Source: Candidatus Porisulfidus sp. TsSOB
GTDB taxonomy: Bacteria > Pseudomonadota > Gammaproteobacteria > Poriferisulfidales > Poriferisulfidaceae
Direction: 5' to 3'
DNA length: 64,000 bases
Assembly: GCA_002631715.1 (NCBI GenBank)
Contig: MRSX01000002.1
Span: forward strand, 216,478 to 280,477
Shown: one piece after another, positions 45,709 through 54,334 of the stretch
Layout of the letters: each line of letters starts with the position of its first letter
Numbering within the stretch: the first letter of the stretch is position 1
Position numbers and translations under genes: made by a program
Notes under the pieces: model-generated
Told to the model about the DNA's origin: nothing
The model's database searches: none
The model's input: only the letters and a program-made list of their open reading frames with translations

Positions 45709-48700
45709 ATGGGTCTCATCCGGCTTGCCCTAGGGAACCCCGTGGCAACGCTGGCCGGGTGTTTGCTCGCCATCCTGTTCGGGTCGGTGACCCTGACCCA
45801 CCTTCCGATACAGCTTGCCCCCGAGGTCGAGCAGCCGGAGATCGTCATCACGACCACCTGGCGCGCAGCAGCCCCGGAAGAAGTCGAGGCCGAGATCATC
45901 GAGCCCCAGGAGAAACAGCTTCGCGGCCTGCCCGGCGCGAAGGAACTGCTTTCCGAAGCCAGCATGGGCACTGGAAAGATCACGATCACTTTCCAGGTGG
46001 ATCAAAAGTTGGATCGCGCCTTGGTCGAGGTCATCAACCGCTTGAACCGCGTTCCCAGCTATCCCGAAGATGCGGATGAACCTATCCTCAGCACGTCGGG
46101 AGGCCGAGGCCGTCCTATTGCCTGGTTCATCGTCCGGCCGGCCGAAGACAACCCGAGGCCGATCAGCGCCTACCAGGACTTCATCGAAGAATCCGTCCAG
46201 TCACGCCTGGAGCGGGTTCCCGGGGTTGCCCTCTCCCAAGTATACGGCGGCAATGAGAACGAAGTCCGCATCACGGTCGATCCGTACAAGGCGGCAGGAC
46301 TGGGGGTGGACCTGACCCGGGCGATCGGGCTTGCTTCCGGCAACGACGACATCTCCGGAGGCACGGCGGACGTCGGAAAACGCCGCTACACGCTGCGCTA
46401 CACCGGCGCGCTGAACGCCCAGCAGCTCAAGGCGTTGATTTTGGCATGGCGCGAAGGCGAACCGGTCACCCTAGGCGACATCGCTCGTGTTGAACGCCTG
46501 CCCGCAGATCGCAGCAATTTCGTAGTCACCAAGGAGGGGCACTCCATCGCGGTCAACGCCTATCGCCAGACGGGCGTCAACGTGCTCGAAACCATGGACG
46601 AGGTCCGTGCTGCGGTCAAGGAGATGCAACGCGGCCCCATCAAGCGCGCCAATCTCATCCTTGAGCAGGTCTACGACGAGACCGTCTACATCGACAGTGC
46701 CATTCGGCTGCTGCGCAACAGCCTGAGCCTGGGCATCCTGTTTGCCGTGGCGATCCTGTGGTGGTTCTTGCGGAAGTTGCGCGCCACGCTGACGGTCGCC
46801 CTGACCATTCCGTTGTGCCTGTTCGTGACGCTTGTCGTGATGAACATGACCGGCCGCACCATCAACATCATTTCCCTGGCGGGCATGGCTTTCGCCGTGG
46901 GAATGGTTATGGATGCCGCCATTATCGTGTTGGAGAACATCGTGCGCATGCGCGAGCGAGGCATGCCCTCCCGGGAGGCGTCGCTCGAGGGGGTACGCCA
47001 GGTTTGGCCTGCCCTGTTCGCATCCACGGTGACGACGATTGCGATTTTCCTGCCCATCATCTTCATGAAGGACCAGAGTGGCCAGTTGTTCGCGGACCTC
47101 GCCATCGTGATCTCGGTCGCCATCGCAACCTCGCTGCTGGTCGCAAGCGTCGTCATCCCTGTCGCCAAGCACAAGCTCCTGGCCGAGGACAAACTGACGA
47201 GCCTGCATGATGCCTGGTGGAGCCGTGCGACCTCGGTCATCATGGGCCTGACCGGCACCGCCACCCTGCGCGCATTGTGGATCACCGGCCTGATCGGGGC
47301 AGCGGTGGCCATTACGTACCTGATGTTTCCCAAGACCGACTACATGCCCACGGGCAACCGTAATCTGGTGATCGGCATCATCATCCCGCCCCCGGGCGTC
47401 AACATCGATCACATCGAGAAGGAAATGGGCGAAGTGATCGTTGAGCGCCTGCAACCCTACCTGGAGGGCGAAAAAACCCCGAAGGTCAAACGCTTTTTCT
47501 TTGTCGCCGCGGAAGGCTCCATCTTCCTCGGCGCACGGGCCGAGAACCCCGACAAGGATGAAATCAACCAGCTGGTCGGCGTGGTGAACGAGGTCGTGTC
47601 AGGCTTCCCAGACAGTTTTGCCATTGCGCAGAAGGCCTCTCTGTTCAGCGGTGTCGGCGGGCGTGCGGAAATCGATATAAACGTCCAAGGGAGCAACATC
47701 GACGATCTGCTGCAAGCCGCAAGAGTCGGGTTTGCCAAGATTCCGGAGGTCTTCAATGGGGCTCGTGCCCGTCCACGACCCGGCTTGGAGCTAGCCGAGC
47801 CCGAACTTCAAATGGAGCCCAAGGATGAACGCCTGGCCGAAATCGGGTGGAGCCGGAGCATGATGGCGCAGATTGCGCGGTTTCTGGGTCAGGGCGTGTT
47901 CGTGGGCGAGCGTTTTGATGGCGAGAAAAAACTGGACGTGATTGCCAGGGTGGAACCTTGGAAGACTCCGGAGGAATTGGCGGCCATCCCCCTGTACACA
48001 ACGGAAGGAGGCGTTTTGCCGGTCAGCGAGCTGGTCAACATTGAGCGCACGGCCGGCCCGAACCAGATCCGCCGTCTGGACCGGCGGCGCACGGTGACGC
48101 TGGAACTGCGCCCGCCCGACGGAATGCCGCTGGAAGAGGTGATCGACAAAATAAACCAGGAAGTCGTGCCGGTGATGGAACAGGAATTGCCCGAGGACGG
48201 GGAAATCCGGCTCAGCGGTTCCGCGGACAACCTGAAGACGGCGATCCAGAGCTTCGCCAGCAGTTTCGTCCTGGCGATCATTATTCTTTACCTGCTGGTA
48301 AGCGCCTTGTTCCGATCATTTATCGACGGCATCTGGGTCATCCTGGTGCTACCGCTCGCGACGGTAGGGGGCGTATTCATGCTGCGCTTCTTGGGCCTGC
48401 CTGCGGATCTCTTGACCATGCTCGGCTTCATCGTCGTCTTGGGCTTGGTTGTGAACAATGCGATCCTGCTCGTGCATCAGGCGCGCGCCGCCGAGCGCGA
48501 GGGAAGATCAAGGCATGACGCCGTGTGGGAGTCCGTGCACATCCGTCTGCGGCCCATTCTCATGAGCACGCTCACCGGAATTTTCGGGATGATGCCCCTG
48601 TTGCTCCTGCCGGGGCCCGGCTCCGAGATCTACAAGGGATTCGCAAGCGTGATCATTGGCGGGATGGCCGTCAGCACCGCCTTTACATTGATCCTTCTCC

Positions 48701-48762
48701 CCTGCCTCCTGCAGCTGGGCAAGGCGAAGGGAGCGCCAAGCGACCCGATTCAAGAGGTTTGA
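45709..48762 (+). CDS. RND-family efflux transporter permease
   Basis: 1,017 residues, resistance-nodulation-division inner-membrane pump with the two-halved, 12-helix plan. First helix LALGNPVATLAGCLLAILFGS; TM4 GMAFAVGMVMDAAIIVLENIV has Asp402 followed by Ala403, so one of the two adjacent Asp of AcrB-type proton relays is absent. C-terminal half includes ADLLTMLGFIVVLGLVVNNAILLVHQAR. Follows its adaptor by 10 bases. Substrate unknown. Confidence 0.94.
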   Translation: MGLIRLALGNPVATLAGCLLAILFGSVTLTHLPIQLAPEVEQPEIVITTTWRAAAPEEVEAEIIEPQEKQLRGLPGAKELLSEASMGTGKITITFQVDQKLDRALVEVINRLNRVPSYPEDADEPILSTSGGRGRPIAWFIVRPAEDNPRPISAYQDFIEESVQSRLERVPGVALSQVYGGNENEVRITVDPYKAAGLGVDLTRAIGLASGNDDISGGTADVGKRRYTLRYTGALNAQQLKALILAWREGEPVTLGDIARVERLPADRSNFVVTKEGHSIAVNAYRQTGVNVLETMDEVRAAVKEMQRGPIKRANLILEQVYDETVYIDSAIRLLRNSLSLGILFAVAILWWFLRKLRATLTVALTIPLCLFVTLVVMNMTGRTINIISLAGMAFAVGMVMDAAIIVLENIVRMRERGMPSREASLEGVRQVWPALFASTVTTIAIFLPIIFMKDQSGQLFADLAIVISVAIATSLLVASVVIPVAKHKLLAEDKLTSLHDAWWSRATSVIMGLTGTATLRALWITGLIGAAVAITYLMFPKTDYMPTGNRNLVIGIIIPPPGVNIDHIEKEMGEVIVERLQPYLEGEKTPKVKRFFFVAAEGSIFLGARAENPDKDEINQLVGVVNEVVSGFPDSFAIAQKASLFSGVGGRAEIDINVQGSNIDDLLQAARVGFAKIPEVFNGARARPRPGLELAEPELQMEPKDERLAEIGWSRSMMAQIARFLGQGVFVGERFDGEKKLDVIARVEPWKTPEELAAIPLYTTEGGVLPVSELVNIERTAGPNQIRRLDRRRTVTLELRPPDGMPLEEVIDKINQEVVPVMEQELPEDGEIRLSGSADNLKTAIQSFASSFVLAIIILYLLVSALFRSFIDGIWVILVLPLATVGGVFMLRFLGLPADLLTMLGFIVVLGLVVNNAILLVHQARAAEREGRSRHDAVWESVHIRLRPILMSTLTGIFGMMPLLLLPGPGSEIYKGFASVIIGGMAVSTAFTLILLPCLLQLGKAKGAPSDPIQEV

Positions 48763-48835
48763 TGGGAATCCGGTGGAGAAAATCGCAAAGCGATCATTGA
48801 GCGTAAAATTCCAACGGTTTTGGGATCGGATTAGC

Positions 48836-50014
48836 ATGGCTTTTACATCCTTGGAGAAAGCAAGCTTCAAGCTCCGTTCTGTCTTGGTGGTGCCTCTAGC
48901 ACTGGCCCTACCTTGCCTGCATCTGTCCGTCGCACTGGCGGACGACTCCTACGTCAGATGGGGCGTCGGGGTCTTTTCCCTAGACCTGTCGGAGTCGAGC
49001 CCGTTCATCCGGACGAATGGCTCCGAGGAAGCCATTGGCTTTCTGGATCACTACAACGCATCGGACCGGTCGGGGGCAATGGTGACCTTAGCCGCCGGTG
49101 GCAAGATCGACACGGCCGGAGGAAATCTGTTTGCCGAATTCAGCAGCTTTTACACTTCGTACAACTCCAAGCACGTCCACGAATACTCCGAGAACCCGGA
49201 ACCATGGGCTGATGTGCGCAGTGCTTTCGAACAACAACATTGCCAGAATGTCGACTTCGAGGACTGCCTCGGGAAAGACACCGAGCCGTTCCTCGTGGCG
49301 ATGATCAAGAACCATCCAGAGGTCCGTTCGGTCGGCTGGATCGGGAGAATAGACGGCGGCGCAATGCGGTTCGGCGCCCCCAATTTCGCGTGGGGCGATC
49401 CCATACGCATCTCTACGAAAAGGGACGTGGAATTCTACGGTGCCGATCTGGTCTTCAGAAGCCCCGGAGGACAAACCGATACGTTCTTCTTCATCGGGCC
49501 CAGCTATAAGAGACTTGAGCAGGAGACCCACACTTTCGCATACGAATCCAACCGCGCGCCGGAAGTGAACAATATGACCCTAGATGAGGTATTAAAGGGC
49601 TCTTACTACGGCGCGGTCGCGGGTGCCCACATTGTCCTCCCGTTCAAAGGGCGCTGGAGTGTCGCGCTTGATGGCAGGGCTGGCCTGTATCACCTCGACA
49701 CTGACTATGGCGGATCGCAGAGGACGCGGTTGACGTCATCAAGCGAGCCCGTAAATGAGGAGACGCGCTTAGATACCGATGATTGGAAAATCGCGACCAC
49801 CGCCAGCGTACGGGTCTCATTGGATTTCGTCGTACATGAAGGATTAATCCTGCAGTTGGGAGCGGGTGCCGAGTATCTTTCGGACGCACCCAAAATGCGT
49901 TACGCAGAATTTGGGGAAAGTTTCGCGAGCGGAGACTCCCATAATCCGGCGCGCATCGAATATTCAAGCGCTTACAGATATTTTGGTACTTTCTCTATTG
50001 TCGTCGGCCTATGA
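48836..50014 (+). CDS. Predicted outer-membrane or secreted beta-rich protein
   Basis: 392 residues from ATG 48836; GTG 48773 is a longer option. Signal peptide (RSVLVVPLALALPCLHLSVALA) then a beta-rich body with alternating polar/hydrophobic strands and many aromatic residues, ending GTFSIVVGL, suggesting a beta-barrel though the terminal residue is Leu rather than Phe. Two Cys (HCQNVDFEDC) could form a disulfide. No family recognised. It lies 73 bases after the RND pump on the same strand. Confidence 0.65.
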   Translation: MAFTSLEKASFKLRSVLVVPLALALPCLHLSVALADDSYVRWGVGVFSLDLSESSPFIRTNGSEEAIGFLDHYNASDRSGAMVTLAAGGKIDTAGGNLFAEFSSFYTSYNSKHVHEYSENPEPWADVRSAFEQQHCQNVDFEDCLGKDTEPFLVAMIKNHPEVRSVGWIGRIDGGAMRFGAPNFAWGDPIRISTKRDVEFYGADLVFRSPGGQTDTFFFIGPSYKRLEQETHTFAYESNRAPEVNNMTLDEVLKGSYYGAVAGAHIVLPFKGRWSVALDGRAGLYHLDTDYGGSQRTRLTSSSEPVNEETRLDTDDWKIATTASVRVSLDFVVHEGLILQLGAGAEYLSDAPKMRYAEFGESFASGDSHNPARIEYSSAYRYFGTFSIVVGL

Positions 50015-50109
50015 CCAGCCTAATCTCCCGGCCACTACTGCCCACCCGCGAACACACCCTGCTTATGGTAAATTTTCGCCCACATCACGAATACAGAAAC
50101 ATACCTTAA

Positions 50110-50850
50110 ATGTCCCCCGTATCTTGTCCGCCCACCCGACAGGTCTTGCGAAAGAAAGGTCTGGCGGCGACCCTGCTGTTGGTCACCTTGACTGGTCTGT
50201 TCCAGAGCTGCGCTACCTTGTCGGAAAATGAATGCGAGATCGCGGACTGGTGGCTCGTTGGCCAGAAAGACGGATCTGAGGGCCTGCCCATTGCCCACCT
50301 TGAGGAACACCGGGAGGCCTGCACGGAGTATGGGGTGACGCCCGACCACGATGCCTATGCCAAAGGCCACCGCAGCGGGTTGGCAGTCTACTGCACCCGG
50401 TTCACTGGCTACAAGGTCGGCCGAAGCGGCCAGCCCTACCACGGAATCTGCGACGGCTCACTGGCGGAAGCGTTCGAGTCCGGGCTTCGCAGGGGGCGGA
50501 TGATCCGTACGCTGGAGACGGAAGCCTGGAACATCCAACAGAGACGGAAAAGTCTGAAGGATAAGATCGGGCGGACGGAACACGAGCGGAAGACGCTGCA
50601 GGAGAAGCTCGCGGCGGACGAAAGCATCCCCCAGGACCGGGAGAGCATGGCGGAGAAGATCGTGGAGCTCGGTCAGGAACTGAAGGTACTGAAGCAGGAA
50701 TACGAAGACTCGGCCAAGACACAGGCCGATGCCGTGGCGCGGTTCGACGAAGCGGTCGAGCTGGCACGAGACGACGGCTACGCCGACGAGGGTGAATTGC
50801 TCGGTGGAACGCGTCGGATCATCCGATCCTTGAGGGACGCGCTGGACTGA
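50110..50850 (+). CDS. DUF2799-like lipoprotein
   Basis: 246 residues. Lipobox LFQSC after a basic, hydrophobic start. The body shows the CEIADWWLVGQKDGSEG, HREACTEYGVTPDHDAY and YCTRFTGYKVGRSGQPYHGICDG pattern of DUF2799 proteins, followed by a coiled-coil helix (about 140-225) rich in Glu, Lys and Arg. Probably outer-membrane anchored. Function unknown. Confidence 0.75.
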   Translation: MSPVSCPPTRQVLRKKGLAATLLLVTLTGLFQSCATLSENECEIADWWLVGQKDGSEGLPIAHLEEHREACTEYGVTPDHDAYAKGHRSGLAVYCTRFTGYKVGRSGQPYHGICDGSLAEAFESGLRRGRMIRTLETEAWNIQQRRKSLKDKIGRTEHERKTLQEKLAADESIPQDRESMAEKIVELGQELKVLKQEYEDSAKTQADAVARFDEAVELARDDGYADEGELLGGTRRIIRSLRDALD

Positions 50851-51044
50851 TGCGGCGGATGTCGGGCTCGCGTCCGTAAATCGGATCCTCTATCGAATCC
50901 GAACAAAGCCAACTGCTTCGAACGTATCAGAATTTCAGAGAGTTGCGCGACGCGTTTAATTGAAACCTACAAGGGGATGGAGTCAGTCAATGGGCGTCTT
51001 CCTCACAATCGATTTGGTACTCAAAAGCGTTCGCCTATCCCTTT
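50851..51044. other. Intergenic gap with no gene seen
   Basis: 194 bases between the DUF2799 lipoprotein and the lipoprotein that follows nuoN. No ORF, tRNA or clear inverted repeat was seen. Confidence 0.6.
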
Positions 51045-51407
51045 CTAGTCAGTGCAAGCGAAAAGGTGGGCGTATTGCTCGCAGTAGGTCACAAACCCGC
51101 CTTCAGTAAATATGACACCTTCTGAAATACATTTTTCGCTCAACGGACCCGTGGCGGATTTCCCCTGCAATGCACATCCCTCCTCGGCTTTCTCCATTAC
51201 AAGTTGCCAGAATTCATCAGCCACCTTGAATCTGTCGGGCGCCAAGTGCGGGGCGGTACCCTCCGGTTGGTCGAGGTTTTCGTAGACCACATAGTCATAA
51301 GTAACATATACTTTTCCGTAACCCACATCACTGATGTAAACATTTGGCATCGTGTCCAAGCATCCGACCAAAGACGTGCTCAACAGCACAAACATCCATC
51401 TTTTCAT
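51045..51407 (-). CDS. Small lipoprotein after nuoN
   Basis: 120 residues from ATG 51407. Lipobox LVGC at the end of a short hydrophobic leader (MKRWMFVLLSTSLVGC). The remainder is acidic and Cys-containing (CALQGKS, EKCISEG, YCEQYAHLFACTD). No family recognised. It starts 8 bases after the nuoN stop and may be the last gene of that operon; a functional tie to complex I is not suggested by the sequence. Confidence 0.6.
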   Translation of the reverse strand: MKRWMFVLLSTSLVGCLDTMPNVYISDVGYGKVYVTYDYVVYENLDQPEGTAPHLAPDRFKVADEFWQLVMEKAEEGCALQGKSATGPLSEKCISEGVIFTEGGFVTYCEQYAHLFACTD

Positions 51408-51415
51408 AACGGACC

Positions 51416-52843
51416 CTACTGCCCCCCGACAAACACCCTCGCCACATCGCGGCTCATCTCCAACCAAGGCTGTGGCACCGCGAAGATGAACACCAGTATC
51501 AGTGCGTTTGCACTGACCAAGAAAACATGAGCCGAATCCTCTCCGGGCTCAGCAGGTCGATCCGCCTCCTCAAAATACATGTACCAAACAATGCGAAGGT
51601 AGTAATAGGCCCCCACCACCGTCAGCAGCACCGCCACGACCGCAAGCGGCCATAGCCCAGCATCGACCACTGCCTGCAGCACGTACAGCTTGGCGTAGAA
51701 CCCGGCGGTCAGCGGCACGCCCGCCATTGAAAACATCAGGATCAGCACCATGATCGCCAGCCAAGGGTGGCTGTGGTTCAGGCCCTTGAAGTCTTGAATA
51801 TCCTCGGACGCAACCCGGGCGTTGAGCAACAACAGCATCCCAAAGCTCCCGGCGGCCATCAGCGCGTAGACAAAGGTGTAGAAAACCGCCGAACCCATCC
51901 CGTGCGGGGTACCTGCACCCAGCGCCAGGAACACGAAACCGGTATGGGCAATGGCCGAATAGGCCAGCATTCTGCGGATCCGGGTCTGCGCAATCGCGAC
52001 GAGGTTGCCGAGCAGGAGCGACAGGACGGCCAGAACCATCATCAGGGTTGTCCAGTCGACGGCCAAGGCCATCAGCCCATCGCTGAAAAGGCGCAGCAGC
52101 AACAGCAACCCGGCGATCTTCGGGGCGGCCGACAGGTACGTTACGGCCGGGATGGAGGCGCCGTCGTAGACATCCGGAAGCCACATGTGAAACGGCGTGG
52201 CTCCCAGTTTGAATGCCAGGCCCGCCAGCATGAACACCATGCCGAGCAGCAGCACCCGATTCATTTCCAGTTGCTCCAACTGACTCGCCAACTCCCCAAT
52301 GTGCAGAGTTCCGGTGACCGCGTACATCAGCGACATCCCGTACAGGAGAAAACCCGAAGCCAGCGCCCCGAGCACGAAATACTTGAGCGCCACTTCACCG
52401 GCGCGGCCGTCGTCGCGCATCATCGCGATCATCGGATACAGCGACAGGGCGAGGATTTCCAATCCCAAATACAGCGTAATCAGGTGTTCCGCACCGCTGA
52501 TCAGGAACATGCCGACGCATCCGAATATCGCCAGCGTGTAGAACTCGTTGGACTGGAGGCGATCCGGGGAAATCGGGTGCCCGCGGGCATAGCGCAAGAT
52601 CAGCACGGTCACCACGCAGATCAGGATTCGTAACAAGTCGATTTCGGAAGAACGCTCGAACATGCCGGTCATCAGCATGGTCGGATTTTCCGGCGCTGTC
52701 GCGACCATGGCGCCCACCGTCCCCGCCAGCACCAGCATCGTCAGCGGCCAAGCCAGAAAACGTGGGCACAGCAGAACAAAGCAGGCACCGACCACCAGCA
52801 CGATCTCCGGCAGCATCAGGATCATTTCCTGTGCCACGCTCAC
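51416..52843 (-). CDS. nuoN: NADH-quinone oxidoreductase subunit N
   Basis: 475 residues, GTG start overlapping the nuoM stop (GTGA). Antiporter-like membrane subunit of complex I with about 14 hydrophobic helices; conserved HLITLYLGLEILALSLYPM with the key Glu, KYFVLGALASGF, LAGLAFKLGATPFHMWLPDVYDG and LAYSAIAHTGFV. Proton pumping subunit. Confidence 0.97.
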   Translation of the reverse strand: MSVAQEMILMLPEIVLVVGACFVLLCPRFLAWPLTMLVLAGTVGAMVATAPENPTMLMTGMFERSSEIDLLRILICVVTVLILRYARGHPISPDRLQSNEFYTLAIFGCVGMFLISGAEHLITLYLGLEILALSLYPMIAMMRDDGRAGEVALKYFVLGALASGFLLYGMSLMYAVTGTLHIGELASQLEQLEMNRVLLLGMVFMLAGLAFKLGATPFHMWLPDVYDGASIPAVTYLSAAPKIAGLLLLLRLFSDGLMALAVDWTTLMMVLAVLSLLLGNLVAIAQTRIRRMLAYSAIAHTGFVFLALGAGTPHGMGSAVFYTFVYALMAAGSFGMLLLLNARVASEDIQDFKGLNHSHPWLAIMVLILMFSMAGVPLTAGFYAKLYVLQAVVDAGLWPLAVVAVLLTVVGAYYYLRIVWYMYFEEADRPAEPGEDSAHVFLVSANALILVFIFAVPQPWLEMSRDVARVFVGGQ

Positions 52844-54330
52844 GGGGCGCCCCCCGCCTTGAATGCTTGCGCCTGGTCAATCAACTGCGCCACGGACGGC
52901 TCAATCAGGTCCAGCAACGGCACCGGCCACAGCCCCACGGCCAACACCGGGATGGCCAACGCCAGCAAGATCAACATTTCGCGCCCCGACAAATCCTGAA
53001 ACGCTTTAACCTCCGCATGTTCAGCTGGGCCAAACACCACTCGCCGCACCATCCACAGCGAATAAGCAGCTCCCAGCACCACCACCATCGCCGCCAGCGC
53101 GGCCAACCACCACCCAGCCTGGAACGTGGCCAGGATGACCATCACCTCGCCCACGAAACCGGATGTGCCCGGCAGCCCGGCATTCGCCAGCGCGAAGAAC
53201 ACGAACAGCGCACCGAATATCGGCATCGTCTCAAGCACGCCGCCATAGTCTTGGATGTTGCGGCTGTGCCGGCGGTCGTACAACACGCCCACGCAAACGA
53301 ACAGCGCGGCCGACACGAGACCGTGCGAGATCATCTGTATGATCGCGCCGCTGACGCTCAGCATGGCCGTTTCCGTCGCCAGCCGGTACAGGATGAACAA
53401 CCCCAAGGTGACGAACCCCATGTGCGCGATGGACGAATACGCGATCAACTTCTTCATGTCGGTTTGCGCCAACGCGGTGAAACCGATATAGACCACAGCG
53501 ATCAGGGACAGACCGATCACCAGCCCGTCGAGCGCCAGCGAGGCGTCGGGCGCGATCGGAAGGCAGAAACGCAACAAGCCGTAACCGCCGATCTTCAGCA
53601 ACACTGCCGCCAGCACCACCGATCCTGCGGCCGGGGCCTCGACGTGGGCGTCCGGCAGCCAGGTATGCACCGGCCACATCGGCACCTTGACCGCAAATCC
53701 GAGCAACAGTGCAAGGAACAGCCAAGTCTGCTCCAGCGACGACAATGAAAACGCATGCCAGTCCGTGATCCGGAAGCTTTCGGATTGAATCGCCAAGTAA
53801 ACGAACGCCACCAGCATCAGTACCGATCCCAGGAAGGTGTACAGGAAGAACTTGACGGCTGCGTAAACCCGGTTTTCGGAACCCCAGACTCCGATGATCA
53901 GGAACATCGGGATCAGCATGGCCTCGAAGAAAATGTAGAACAGCGCGGCATCCATCGCGCAGAATACCCCGATCAACAGGCCCTCGAGCATCAGGAACGC
54001 GGCGAAGAATTGACCGATATGCCGCGTGGCGGTGTTCCAGCCGGTCAGGATGGCGAGCATGCCGATGAAGGCAGTGAGAACCACCAGCGGCAGCGACAGG
54101 CCGTCGACACCCAAGTGGTAGTCAATGTTGAAGGCCGGGATCCACGGAACTCGGTACTGCCACTGGTAGCCACCCGCCGGGTCGAAGCCCAAGGCCGCCA
54201 CCACCGCCAGCACGAACACGAACAGGCTGGCCGCCAGCGCCCAGCGACGCACCACGGCCGGATCCTTCAACAGCAAGGCCGCGAATCCCGCCGCAATCGG
54301 CGCCCAGATCATCAGGCCGAGCAGGGACAC
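52840..54330 (-). CDS. nuoM: NADH-quinone oxidoreductase subunit M
   Basis: 496 residues from GTG 54330. Antiporter-like complex I subunit; FYIFFEAMLIPMFLIIGVWG with the conserved Glu, KFFLYTFLGSVLMLVAF, FAVKVPMWPVHTWLPDAHVEAPAAGSVVLA and LIAYSSIAHMGFVTLG. Start lies 4 bases after the nuoL stop. Confidence 0.97.
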   Translation of the reverse strand: MSLLGLMIWAPIAAGFAALLLKDPAVVRRWALAASLFVFVLAVVAALGFDPAGGYQWQYRVPWIPAFNIDYHLGVDGLSLPLVVLTAFIGMLAILTGWNTATRHIGQFFAAFLMLEGLLIGVFCAMDAALFYIFFEAMLIPMFLIIGVWGSENRVYAAVKFFLYTFLGSVLMLVAFVYLAIQSESFRITDWHAFSLSSLEQTWLFLALLLGFAVKVPMWPVHTWLPDAHVEAPAAGSVVLAAVLLKIGGYGLLRFCLPIAPDASLALDGLVIGLSLIAVVYIGFTALAQTDMKKLIAYSSIAHMGFVTLGLFILYRLATETAMLSVSGAIIQMISHGLVSAALFVCVGVLYDRRHSRNIQDYGGVLETMPIFGALFVFFALANAGLPGTSGFVGEVMVILATFQAGWWLAALAAMVVVLGAAYSLWMVRRVVFGPAEHAEVKAFQDLSGREMLILLALAIPVLAVGLWPVPLLDLIEPSVAQLIDQAQAFKAGGAP

Positions 54331-54334
54331 CGCG

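Noticed and set aside
46471-47454. 327-codon minus-strand open frame rich in His and Asp
   Set aside because: Antisense to the RND pump membrane region; the charged composition is the complement of hydrophobic codons.
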